Shown here: positions 33,305-41,139 of the stretch, one piece after another
Layout of the letters: each line of letters begins with the position of its first letter
How positions within the stretch are numbered: position 1 is the first letter of the stretch
Origin: Nitratireductor soli
GTDB lineage: Bacteria; Pseudomonadota; Alphaproteobacteria; Rhizobiales; Rhizobiaceae
Length of the DNA stretch: 64,000 nucleotides
Direction of reading: 5' to 3'
NCBI RefSeq assembly: GCF_001050155.1
Contig: NZ_LFVY01000007.1
Location: 1 to 64,000, forward strand
Position numbers and translations under genes: made by a program
Notes under the pieces: model-generated
Seen by the model: the letters and a program-made list of their open reading frames with translations, nothing else
The model's database searches: none
What the model was told of the DNA's origin: nothing

Positions 33305-34081
33305 TCAGCCACGGACGATTTCGGCGCGTTCCAGCATGTAGGCCTCAGCGGCGGTCATGTGTTCGCGCATGACCTGAAAGGCGCGTTCGGCGTCGCCGGC
33401 CTTGATGGCGCGCAGCAGGCGTATCTGGTAGTTGAGCCCCGTTTCCCGCAATGTCGGGTTTGCCTCCTGGTAGATCGCGCGGCAGGTCGTCATGTCGCGC
33501 AGGAGGCTCACCAGGAAAATGCACACGAAGCCGAGCAGGACATTGTCGGCACGGCGCGCCAGTTCGACATGAAAGTCGAGTTCGGCGAGCCGCTGGGCAT
33601 ACTCCTCCTCCACGGTTTTCGCCTCGTCCTCGTAGAGCCTGATCGTTTCCTGGAGCGCGGCGAAGGCGTCAGGCGACAGTTTTCCCGCGAGGCTCGCCGC
33701 CATGAGTGGCTCCAGTTCCTTGCGGATCGCGTAGATGTCGGCGATGGAAGGCGGCTGGAAGACGAACAGGTTGTCGAGAAGGCGGATCGCCTGGTCGGCG
33801 CCGACGCGGGAGACGAAGACACCGCCACCCGGTCCGGTCTTGCTGGTCGTCAGGCCCTGGATCTCGAGGATCTTCTGCGCTTCGCGCAATGTCCCGCGCG
33901 ACGCTCCATGTGTTTGTGGCAACAGCCATTCATGCGGCACGCGGTCACCCGGGACAAGGCGGTGGGCGATGATCATGTCGCGCACCTTGTCGGCGATGAT
34001 GTCCGGCCGCTTGCGCCGCTTCAGGATGGCGGAAAGCCGTGAGGGCATCGGCGCGGCGGCCCCTGTGTCCGGTTCAGGCAT
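33305..34081 (-). CDS. GntR-family regulator, FCD (FadR-like) subgroup
   Basis: 258 residues from ATG 34081; the longer open frame upstream lies in the ABC gene. The winged helix is at about residues 20-85 (ADKVRDMIIAHRLVPGDRVP, SRGTLREAQKILEIQGL), followed by an all-helical FCD effector domain with metal-ligand-like Asp/His positions. It overlaps the end of the peptide ABC operon by eight bases, so it is co-expressed with the transporter and likely controls it, possibly also the amidohydrolase divergent from it. Confidence 0.87.
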   Translation of the reverse strand: MPEPDTGAAAPMPSRLSAILKRRKRPDIIADKVRDMIIAHRLVPGDRVPHEWLLPQTHGASRGTLREAQKILEIQGLTTSKTGPGGGVFVSRVGADQAIRLLDNLFVFQPPSIADIYAIRKELEPLMAASLAGKLSPDAFAALQETIRLYEDEAKTVEEEYAQRLAELDFHVELARRADNVLLGFVCIFLVSLLRDMTTCRAIYQEANPTLRETGLNYQIRLLRAIKAGDAERAFQVMREHMTAAEAYMLERAEIVRG

Positions 34082-35066
34082 GTCCCGCCCCTTCGATCGG
34101 ATGATAGCAGGCAGTGAGGTGCGACGGTTGGCCGGGGGCCGGCTCCAGTGGCGGATGCGCGGCAAGGCATGTGTCCGTTCCGCGCGGGCAGCGCGCGTGA
34201 AAGGCGCAGCCGGGCGGCGGGGCATAGGGATCGGGCAATTCGGTGTTGGCGTCCTCGGGGATCAGCGAGCGCTTGCCGGGGGTCGGAGCCGAGCTCAACA
34301 GGAGGTGCGTATAGGGGTGGCGCGGCTCGGCGAAGATCTGCTTGGCCGGCCCGATCTCGGCGATACGGCCGAAATACATCACCGCCACCCGGTCGCTGAC
34401 GCTCTCCACCACCGAGAGATCGTGGCTGATGAAGACATAGGTCAGGCCGAAGCGCGCTTTGAGGCCGTCGAGGATGTTGAGCACCTGCGCCTGGACCGAC
34501 ACGTCGAGCGCCGAGACCGGTTCGTCGAGGACGATCAGTTCCGGGTCGGCGGCGAGCGCGCGGGCGATGCCGATGCGCTGCGCCTGGCCGCCGGAGAATT
34601 CATGCGGGTAGCGGTCGAGGAACTCCGGCGCCAGATTGACCGCCTCCATCAGCTCCTTCAGCCGCGCCGCGCGCGCCGCCTTGTCGAGGCCGAGCAGATG
34701 GCGCAGCGGCGCCTCCAGGATGCTGCGGATGGTCTTGCGCGGGTTGAGCGAGGCGACCGGGTCCTGAAACACGTACTGCACGCGCCGGGCGAGCTTTTGC
34801 GGATCGCTCCTGGCCTCGGCGACCAGATCGCGCCCGTCGAAGGTGATCGATCCGGCCGTCGGCCTGTCCAGCCCGACGATGAGGCGGGCAAGCGTCGATT
34901 TTCCGCAGCCGGATTCTCCGACGACGCCGAGTGTCTCGCCCTTCTTCACATCCAGCGAAATGCCCTGCACCGCGTGGACCGCCGGCAATCTTCTGCCGAA
35001 CAAGGTGCGTCCGCCGCCGAAGACGCGTTCGGCATTGTCGATCTGGAGAAGCGCCGCCTCAGGCAT
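34074..35066 (-). CDS. Oligopeptide-type ABC transporter ATP-binding protein (DppF/OppF-like)
   Basis: 330 residues from ATG 35066, which overlaps the preceding gene by eight bases and has a run of G upstream. Walker A GESGCGKS, signature FSGGQAQRIGIARAL, Walker B LIVLDEPVSALD and the H-loop are present. The C-terminal extension with GCAFHARCPRGTDTCLA is the cysteine-bearing oligopeptide/dipeptide ATPase tail. It pairs with the fused permease-ATPase encoded just upstream. Confidence 0.9.
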   Translation of the reverse strand: MPEAALLQIDNAERVFGGGRTLFGRRLPAVHAVQGISLDVKKGETLGVVGESGCGKSTLARLIVGLDRPTAGSITFDGRDLVAEARSDPQKLARRVQYVFQDPVASLNPRKTIRSILEAPLRHLLGLDKAARAARLKELMEAVNLAPEFLDRYPHEFSGGQAQRIGIARALAADPELIVLDEPVSALDVSVQAQVLNILDGLKARFGLTYVFISHDLSVVESVSDRVAVMYFGRIAEIGPAKQIFAEPRHPYTHLLLSSAPTPGKRSLIPEDANTELPDPYAPPPGCAFHARCPRGTDTCLAAHPPLEPAPGQPSHLTACYHPIEGAGHA

Positions 35067-36999
35067 GGGCTGCCCCCCTTTCAAGCGGATGCAGGCAGCG
35101 CACGGCCCGGTCCTCGCCAAACGGCGACAAGGTGATTTCGCCGGCGCGGCAATCGGCTTGGGCGCGCGGACAGCGGTCGGCGAAGGCGCAGCCCGCGGGC
35201 AGATTGTCGACCACGGGCGGTCGGCCTTCGATGGCGTCGAGGCGCCGCTCCGGCTGGCCCAGAACCGGCACGCAATCGATCAGTTTTCCCGTGTAGGGAT
35301 GCGCCGGATTTTCAAGCACGTCCTGCGTCCTTCCCGTCTCGACGATGCGGCCGGCATACATGACCGCAACGCGGTCGCAGACGGCAGACACGACGCCGAA
35401 ATCATGGGTGATGAACAGGATCGCAGCATTGCTTTCGCGCCGCAGCGTGTCCAGCAGCGACAGGATCTGCGCCTGCACTGTCACATCCAGCGCCGTGGTC
35501 GGTTCATCGGCGATGATGATCTTGGCGTCGTTGGCCAGCGCCATGGCGATGCAGATCCGCTGGCGCATGCCGCCGGACAGTTCATGCGGATAGACCTTCA
35601 GGCGCTCAGTCGGATTGGTGATGCGCACCAGCCGCAGCAATTCCTCGGCGCGCTTGTCGGCGTCCGAGCGCTTGATGGGCCTGTGCGCCATGATCGCCTC
35701 GGTGAGCTGGTCGCCGACGGTGAACAGCGGATGCAGCGTCGACAGCGGGTCCTGGAAGACATGGCTGACATCGGCGCCGCGCAACTGCCTGATGCGCTCG
35801 TCGCTGACGGCGAACAGATCCTCGCCTTCGAGCCAGGCGGCCCCGCCCGTGATGCGGCCCGGCGGTGTGGGCACCAGGCCCATCAGCGACATGGCGGTCA
35901 CGGACTTGCCCGAACCGGATTCGCCGACGATACCCAGGCATTCGCCCTGCTTCAGGTGCAGGTCGACGCCGCCGACCGCGCGATAGACGCTGCTGCCGAT
36001 ATGGAACTGGGTGTTGAGGTCGACCACGTCGAGCACGTTGTCCTTGTGCGGCTGCCGTTCGGGAACACGCGCGCGCTCGACCGCGGTGCGCGCCACGGGA
36101 CGTGTCAGTGCGCCTGATTTGAGGCGCGGATCGAGCACGTCGCGCACGCCGTCGCCAAACAGGTTGATGCTCATGACGAGAACGAAGATCATCAAGCCCG
36201 GAATGATCGACACATGGGGAGCGGTGAACAGGATCTTGCGGCCATCGCCGAGCATCGAGCCGAGATCGGCCTGTGGCGGCTGCGCGCCGAGGCCGAGGAA
36301 GGACAGACCTGCCGTCTCGAGGATCATCCAGCCGATCGTCGTCGACATGGTGATGATGATGATCGGCAGGACATTGGGCAGCACCTCGCCGAACAGGATG
36401 CGCGCGTTCGACTTGCCCGACAGGCGCGCCGCGTCGACGAATTCGCGGCGCGACAGGCCGATGGTGATGCCGCGGATGTTGCGGGCGAAGAAGGGAATGT
36501 TGACCACGGCAATGGCATAGAGGGCATTGAGCAGGCCAGGCCCAAGGGCTGCGACGATGGCGAGCGCCAGAAGGATGTAGGGGAAGGCCATGACCATGTC
36601 GATGCCGCGCATCAAAAGCGCATCGACACGCCCGCCGGCATATCCCGCCACCAGGCCGATCAGCGAGCCGAAGAAGGCGGCGATCAGGGTTGCCGAAATA
36701 CCGACGGCCAGGCTGACCCGCGCGCCCCAGATCAGCCGCGAGAGGATGTCGCGGCCGAGCGCGTCCGTGCCGAGCAGATGCCCGTCGGCCAACGGCCGGA
36801 GCAGACGGTCTGCCGGGGCCGTCACGTCGGGGTCGGGCAAGGGCAGAAAGGGTGCGGCCAGGGCGATCAGGATGATGAGGACCAGAACGAGGAGACCGGT
36901 CGTGGCAAGCGTGTTGTTGAGCAGCAGGCGCAAGGCGCTCGGCCGGCCGCCGCCACGCTTTTTCCTGGCCGGCATGGCGGGGGCGGCAGTGTCGCTCAT
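35059..36999 (-). CDS. Fused ABC permease (DppC-like) and ATPase (DppD-like)
   Basis: 646 residues in one uninterrupted frame. Residues 1 to about 300 are a DppC-type permease (GTDALGRDILSRLIWGARVS, and the EAA loop DAARLSGKSNARILFGEVLP). Residues from about 335 on are a complete DppD-type ATPase: Walker A GESGSGKS, signature LSGGMRQRICIAMAL, Walker B IIADEPTTALD, and the Cys-bearing tail GCAFADRCPRAQADCRA. The linker between them is about 30 residues (TRPVARTAVERARVPER). Separate genes are the rule in this family; fused versions are known but uncommon. ATG overlaps the preceding permease stop by one base. Confidence 0.92.
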   Translation of the reverse strand: MSDTAAPAMPARKKRGGGRPSALRLLLNNTLATTGLLVLVLIILIALAAPFLPLPDPDVTAPADRLLRPLADGHLLGTDALGRDILSRLIWGARVSLAVGISATLIAAFFGSLIGLVAGYAGGRVDALLMRGIDMVMAFPYILLALAIVAALGPGLLNALYAIAVVNIPFFARNIRGITIGLSRREFVDAARLSGKSNARILFGEVLPNVLPIIIITMSTTIGWMILETAGLSFLGLGAQPPQADLGSMLGDGRKILFTAPHVSIIPGLMIFVLVMSINLFGDGVRDVLDPRLKSGALTRPVARTAVERARVPERQPHKDNVLDVVDLNTQFHIGSSVYRAVGGVDLHLKQGECLGIVGESGSGKSVTAMSLMGLVPTPPGRITGGAAWLEGEDLFAVSDERIRQLRGADVSHVFQDPLSTLHPLFTVGDQLTEAIMAHRPIKRSDADKRAEELLRLVRITNPTERLKVYPHELSGGMRQRICIAMALANDAKIIIADEPTTALDVTVQAQILSLLDTLRRESNAAILFITHDFGVVSAVCDRVAVMYAGRIVETGRTQDVLENPAHPYTGKLIDCVPVLGQPERRLDAIEGRPPVVDNLPAGCAFADRCPRAQADCRAGEITLSPFGEDRAVRCLHPLERGAAHA

Positions 37000-37943
37000 C
37001 AGCGCAACCTCGGGTCAAGGATGGTCTGCACGACGTCGGCAGCCAGGTTGAACAGCACATAGGTCGCCGCGACCACCAGCACGCCGCCCTGCACGAGAAG
37101 CAGGTCGCGCGTCGAGATGGCGTTGACGAGCATCGAACCGATGCCCGGCCACTGGAACACGGTCTCGATGTAGACCGCGCCGCCGAGCACGAAACCGGCC
37201 TGGATGCCGATCACCGGGATGACGCTGACCAGCGCCGCCTTGAAGGCGTGGCGGTAGATGACGCGGCGCTCGGTCAGGCCCTTGGCGCGCGCTGTGCGGA
37301 TGTAGTCCTGGCGCAGCACTTCGAGCATCGCCGTGCGGGTCAGGCGGGCAATCACGCCGGTGGCGACGACGGCAAGCGTCAGCGCCGGGAGGAACAGGTG
37401 ATGCAGCAGGTCCGGCAGGTCGCCGCCGCCATAGATGGCGTACATGCCGCTTGCCGGGAACAGCCTGATCTTGACGGCGAAGGCGAGGATCAGGAGCAGG
37501 CCGAGCCAGAAGGACGGCGTGGAAATGCCGATCAGCACCAGGACGGTGATCAGCTTGTCGGCCAGGCCATATTGGCGCACGGCGGAGATCACCCCGGCCA
37601 GGAGACCGAGGATCGAGCACAGGACGAGCGCCGTGCCGGCAAGGATCAGCGTGGCGGAAAAGCGCTCGAGAACTTCGTCCAGAACCGGCCGGTTGAGTGC
37701 GTAGGAGCGGCCGAGATCGCCCTGAAGGAGATTGCCGAGCCAGATCAGATATTGCTGTGGGAGAGACTTGTCGAGGCCGAGATCGGCGTTGAGCCTGGCG
37801 ACATTTTCCGGTGTCGCATAGGAGCCGAGGATCGCGGTTGCCGGGTCACCGGGGATCATCGCCATGATCAGGAAGACGATGATCGACAACCCGAACAGAA
37901 CGGGAATCGCGGCCAGGAGGCGTTTGGCTATGTAGGCAGCCAT
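36999..37943 (-). CDS. Oligopeptide-type ABC transporter permease (DppB-like)
   Basis: 314 residues, six membrane helices, N-terminus AAYIAKRLLAAIPVLFGLSI typical of DppB/OppB, and the EAA-type loop RQDYIRTARAKGLTERRVIYRHAFK. It forms the inner-membrane channel with the fused permease half. 170 bases separate it from the binding-protein gene, with a palindromic repeat in between, which may reduce downstream expression. Confidence 0.9.
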   Translation of the reverse strand: MAAYIAKRLLAAIPVLFGLSIIVFLIMAMIPGDPATAILGSYATPENVARLNADLGLDKSLPQQYLIWLGNLLQGDLGRSYALNRPVLDEVLERFSATLILAGTALVLCSILGLLAGVISAVRQYGLADKLITVLVLIGISTPSFWLGLLLILAFAVKIRLFPASGMYAIYGGGDLPDLLHHLFLPALTLAVVATGVIARLTRTAMLEVLRQDYIRTARAKGLTERRVIYRHAFKAALVSVIPVIGIQAGFVLGGAVYIETVFQWPGIGSMLVNAISTRDLLLVQGGVLVVAATYVLFNLAADVVQTILDPRLR

Positions 37944-38031
37944 GGCTGTAGCCTCTTTGTGATTGCGGAGCGATACTGCTCCTCACCCTCTCCCGGTGAA
38001 CAGGAGGAGGCACCGGCGTTGTGGGTATCCT

Positions 38032-38057
38032 CCTTCTCCCCGTTTGCGGGGAGAAGG
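38032..38057 (-). repeat. Palindromic intergenic repeat in the ABC operon
   Basis: CCTTCTCCCCG-TTTG-CGGGGAGAAGG is a perfect 11-bp stem with four-base loop, within 37976-38110, where further blocks (GCCGGCAGGCGGATGAGG) have the look of the dispersed palindromic unit common in rhizobial genomes. It lies between binding-protein and permease genes and could act as a transcript stabiliser for the former. No other copy occurs in this window. Confidence 0.6.
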
Positions 38058-38112
38058 TGCCGGCAGGCGGATGAGGGGCGGAACGAAGCGTTCAATCGAC
38101 GCTCCCGCGCCA

Positions 38113-39669
38113 TCAAGGCTTCGCCACGTCCTGCAGCATCAGGAAGAAGGACGGCTGCAGCTTGAAGTTTTCGACAGTGGCGCCGGTCACGGCGTTCTGC
38201 TTCCAGTTGGCGACGAAGACCCAGGGCGCGTCTTCGCGCACGATCTCCTGCATCTCCTTGTAGAGTTTGGCGCGCTCGTCCTGGTCGGTCGCGGCCCGTG
38301 CCTTGTCGAGCAGTTCGTCGACCTTCTCGTTGGCGTAGTAGCCGGAGTTGAAACCGCCCTTGTCGGGCATGGCCTCCGTGCGCAGCGTCAGGAAGGGCAG
38401 CGTGTCGGGATCGTTGGTCATCCAGGCCATTTCGGCCATGTCCGCCTTGCCCTCGAGCCCCGGGTTCACCTTGCCGAGGAAAGTGTTCCACTCATAGGTC
38501 TCGATCTTGACCTTCATGCCGACGGCCTGGAGATCGGCCTGGATGGCCGTGCCCATGGCGATCGGATCGAGCATGCCGGAGCCGCCTTCGGTGACATAGA
38601 AGATCAGTTCCTCGCCACCATAGCCTGCATCGGCCAGGAGCTGTTTCGCCTTCTCGGGATCATAGGGATAAGGCTCGAGCGCCTCGTTGTAAGCCCAGGC
38701 GAAGGCCGGCGGCGTGGGGCCGGCGGCGACTTCGGCGGTGCCCTGCAGAATGTTGTCGACCAGCGCCTTCTTGTTGATGGCGTAGTTGGCCGCCTGGCGG
38801 ATTTCCTTCTTGGCGAAGGGGCCTTCCCTCATGTTGAGGATCAGGAACCAGACATGCGGGCCGGCTTGTTCGTAGACGGTGAAGGCCGCATCGTCGCGGA
38901 ATTGCTGCAGGCTGTCCGGCGGCACCTCGACCATGACGTCGAGCCCGCCCGACAGCATCTCGGCGATGCGCGTGTTGGCGTCGGTGATCGGCCGGTAGAT
39001 GACCGCTTCGAGCGGCGGCGCGCCGTCCCAGTAATCCTCGTTGCGGGTCACCACCAGCTTGGCGTTGGCGTCCCATTCGGCGAATTTGAAGGCGCCGGTG
39101 CCGGTCGGATGGCGACCGAAATCCTTGCCGTATTGTTCAACGGCCGCAGGCGAGACCATCAGGCCGGTTGGGTAAGCGAGGTTCGACAGGAAGGGCGCAT
39201 AGGGCTCCTTCAGCTTGAATTCGACCGTCGCCTCGTCGACGGCGGCGACCTCTTTGACGGCCGAGAAGAAGAAGGCCAGCGGGAACGGGCCGGTGTCGTG
39301 GAACGGATGGTCTTCCTTCAGCATGCGGTCGAAGTTGAATTTCACCGCTTCCGCGTTGAACGGCGTGCCATCATGGAAGGCGACGCCCTGGCGCAGCTTG
39401 AACGTATAGGTCTTTCCATCATCGGAAATCGTCCAGCTCTCGGCAAGCGACGGTTCGACTTCGAGCGTTGCGTCCTTGTAGCGGGTCAGGCCGTCATAGA
39501 CGTTCACCAGGATGCGGAAATCGTTGACCGCCGTCACGGCGTGCGGGTCGAGCGATTTCGGCTCGGCGATCTGTCCGACGACAAGCACATTCGGCGGTGT
39601 TTGCGAAAGCGCCGGTGATGCCAGAAGCATCGCGGCGGCGGTGATGGCGGCTGCCAGAAGCTTTTTCAT
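38113..39669 (-). CDS. ABC transporter substrate-binding protein, peptide/nickel (family 5)
   Basis: 518 residues from ATG 39669, preceded by GGAGGA; upstream in-frame codons are not signal-like. Signal peptide MKKLLAAAITAAAMLLASPA then family-5 hallmarks: EPKSLDPHAVTAVND, ESWTISDDGKTYTFKLRQGV, FHDGTPFNAEAVKFNFDRM. It binds peptides or other polar organic solutes in the periplasm. It leads the operon binding protein, permease, permease-ATPase, ATPase, GntR. Divergent from an amidohydrolase, hinting that the solute is an N-carbamoyl or amide compound (inference). Confidence 0.9.
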   Translation of the reverse strand: MKKLLAAAITAAAMLLASPALSQTPPNVLVVGQIAEPKSLDPHAVTAVNDFRILVNVYDGLTRYKDATLEVEPSLAESWTISDDGKTYTFKLRQGVAFHDGTPFNAEAVKFNFDRMLKEDHPFHDTGPFPLAFFFSAVKEVAAVDEATVEFKLKEPYAPFLSNLAYPTGLMVSPAAVEQYGKDFGRHPTGTGAFKFAEWDANAKLVVTRNEDYWDGAPPLEAVIYRPITDANTRIAEMLSGGLDVMVEVPPDSLQQFRDDAAFTVYEQAGPHVWFLILNMREGPFAKKEIRQAANYAINKKALVDNILQGTAEVAAGPTPPAFAWAYNEALEPYPYDPEKAKQLLADAGYGGEELIFYVTEGGSGMLDPIAMGTAIQADLQAVGMKVKIETYEWNTFLGKVNPGLEGKADMAEMAWMTNDPDTLPFLTLRTEAMPDKGGFNSGYYANEKVDELLDKARAATDQDERAKLYKEMQEIVREDAPWVFVANWKQNAVTGATVENFKLQPSFFLMLQDVAKP

Positions 39670-39703
39670 CGATGGTCCTCCGTTCGCGCTTGTCAATTAA
39701 TTC

Positions 39704-39734
39704 TGATAATCTTCAATAAGGCAACCTTTTATCA
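39704..39734. promoter_or_regulatory. AT-rich divergent promoter region with TGATAA/TTATCA arms
   Basis: TGATAA (39704-39709) and TTATCA (39729-39734) are inverted with 19 bases between, inside the AT-rich 136-bp region separating the binding-protein gene from the amidohydrolase. It may hold overlapping promoters and an operator; chance cannot be excluded for six-base arms. Confidence 0.3.
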
Positions 39735-39805
39735 TAATAAATTACGAGTCATCTCAGGCCATGCGCCGTCGATCCCCGCAAGTGTTTGAAAACGAGGCAA
39801 AACAC

Positions 39806-41053
39806 ATGTCCAAGCGAAATCCACACATCGATTCCAGCCGCCTCAGGTCTTTGCTCGACGGTGTGAATGCCTTCGGATTCAACCCGCAGACGGGCGGCTT
39901 CAACCGTGTTGGCTACGGGCCGGCCGACATGGCGGTGCGGGCGTGGTTCATGGAGGAGATGCGCAAGGACGGATTGACGGTCAGGCGCGACGGCGTCGCC
40001 AACATCTTCGGCCGTTTCGGGCCGGCGGACGGGCCCTCGGTCCTGGTCGGCTCGCATCTGGACACCGTGCCCGAGGGTGGCGCGTTCGATGGTGTCCTCG
40101 GCGTTTGCGTCGCTCTCGAATGCGTTCGCGCGATGCGTGATGCGGGCATCGAACCGGCCATGGCCGTCGAAGTGGTGGCGACGGCCGAAGAGGAGGGGCG
40201 TTTCGGCGGCATGCTGGGTTCGCAGGCGATCGCCGGCGTGGCAACGGCCGCGTGGGTCGATGCCGCAACCGACGCGGGCGGGACAAGGCTTGTCGAAGCG
40301 ATGCACGATTGCGGGCTCGATCCGCGCGGCACGCTCGGCGCTGCGCGGGCTCCCGGTTCGGTCAGGGCGTTTCTCGAGCTCCATATCGAACAGGGTCCGG
40401 TGCTGGAGGACCGGGGAATTCCGATCGGCATCGTCCACACCGTGGCCGGCGTGGTCAATCTAACCGTCCGCCTTGCAGGCGCCGCCAATCATTCCGGCAC
40501 GACGCCGATGCATATGCGGGCCGACGCCCTGGCCGGTCTCGCGGCGGTGGCGCACGCCGTTCCACACGTGCTGCAAAGGCACGGCCATGACAACAGCCGT
40601 ATCACCATCGGCAAAGCCGACATTCATCCGAATTTCATCCATACGGTGCCTGGAAAGGCGGAGTTCGTCGTCAACATTCGCGACACCGACGACGCGGTGA
40701 TCAGGGCGCTCGAACAAGCGATGCGTGCCGTCGTCGCAGACGCGGCAGAGGCAAACCGGTTGGAATACGCCATCGACGAACACAGCCGGATGGCGCCGGT
40801 GGCGCTCGATCCCGACCTGATCGGCCTTCTGCATCAGGAGGCCGACCGTCTTGGCGTGGCATCGCTCGACATGCCTTCGGGCGCCGGCCACGACGCGCAG
40901 ACGATGCAGACGCTGTGCCCCTCCGCATTGCTCTTCGTGCCCAGCCGGGGCGGCGTCAGCCATGCCCCGGACGAATGGACCGACTGGGAGGACATCGAGA
41001 AAGGCGCCGCCCTGGTGCTCGCAGCACTTGTTCGCCTGGTGGGCGAAAGCTGA
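39806..41053 (+). CDS. M20-family amidohydrolase (N-carbamoyl-L-amino acid hydrolase/allantoate amidohydrolase type)
   Basis: 415 residues from ATG 39806 (an in-frame ATG at 39761 has no better support). Metal-site motifs: GSHLDTVPEGG (His84, Asp86), GAFDGVLGV (Asp95), TAEEEGRFGG (Glu129/130), ELHIEQGPVLE, and GAGHDAQTM near the C-terminus; GAANHSGTTPMHMR is the dimerisation/substrate part. Such two-metal enzymes cleave carbamoyl, ureido or amide groups in hydantoin, allantoate or pyrimidine breakdown. It is divergent from the ABC operon and may act on its imported solute. Confidence 0.87.
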   Translation: MSKRNPHIDSSRLRSLLDGVNAFGFNPQTGGFNRVGYGPADMAVRAWFMEEMRKDGLTVRRDGVANIFGRFGPADGPSVLVGSHLDTVPEGGAFDGVLGVCVALECVRAMRDAGIEPAMAVEVVATAEEEGRFGGMLGSQAIAGVATAAWVDAATDAGGTRLVEAMHDCGLDPRGTLGAARAPGSVRAFLELHIEQGPVLEDRGIPIGIVHTVAGVVNLTVRLAGAANHSGTTPMHMRADALAGLAAVAHAVPHVLQRHGHDNSRITIGKADIHPNFIHTVPGKAEFVVNIRDTDDAVIRALEQAMRAVVADAAEANRLEYAIDEHSRMAPVALDPDLIGLLHQEADRLGVASLDMPSGAGHDAQTMQTLCPSALLFVPSRGGVSHAPDEWTDWEDIEKGAALVLAALVRLVGES

Positions 41054-41139
41054 CCTCAGGCAGACCGCGCATGTCGAAGCGAGGTCCTTGTTGCCCGGCG
41101 CGCGTTCAGCCGCCCCTCGGCATCAAGACCGAGACGCCG

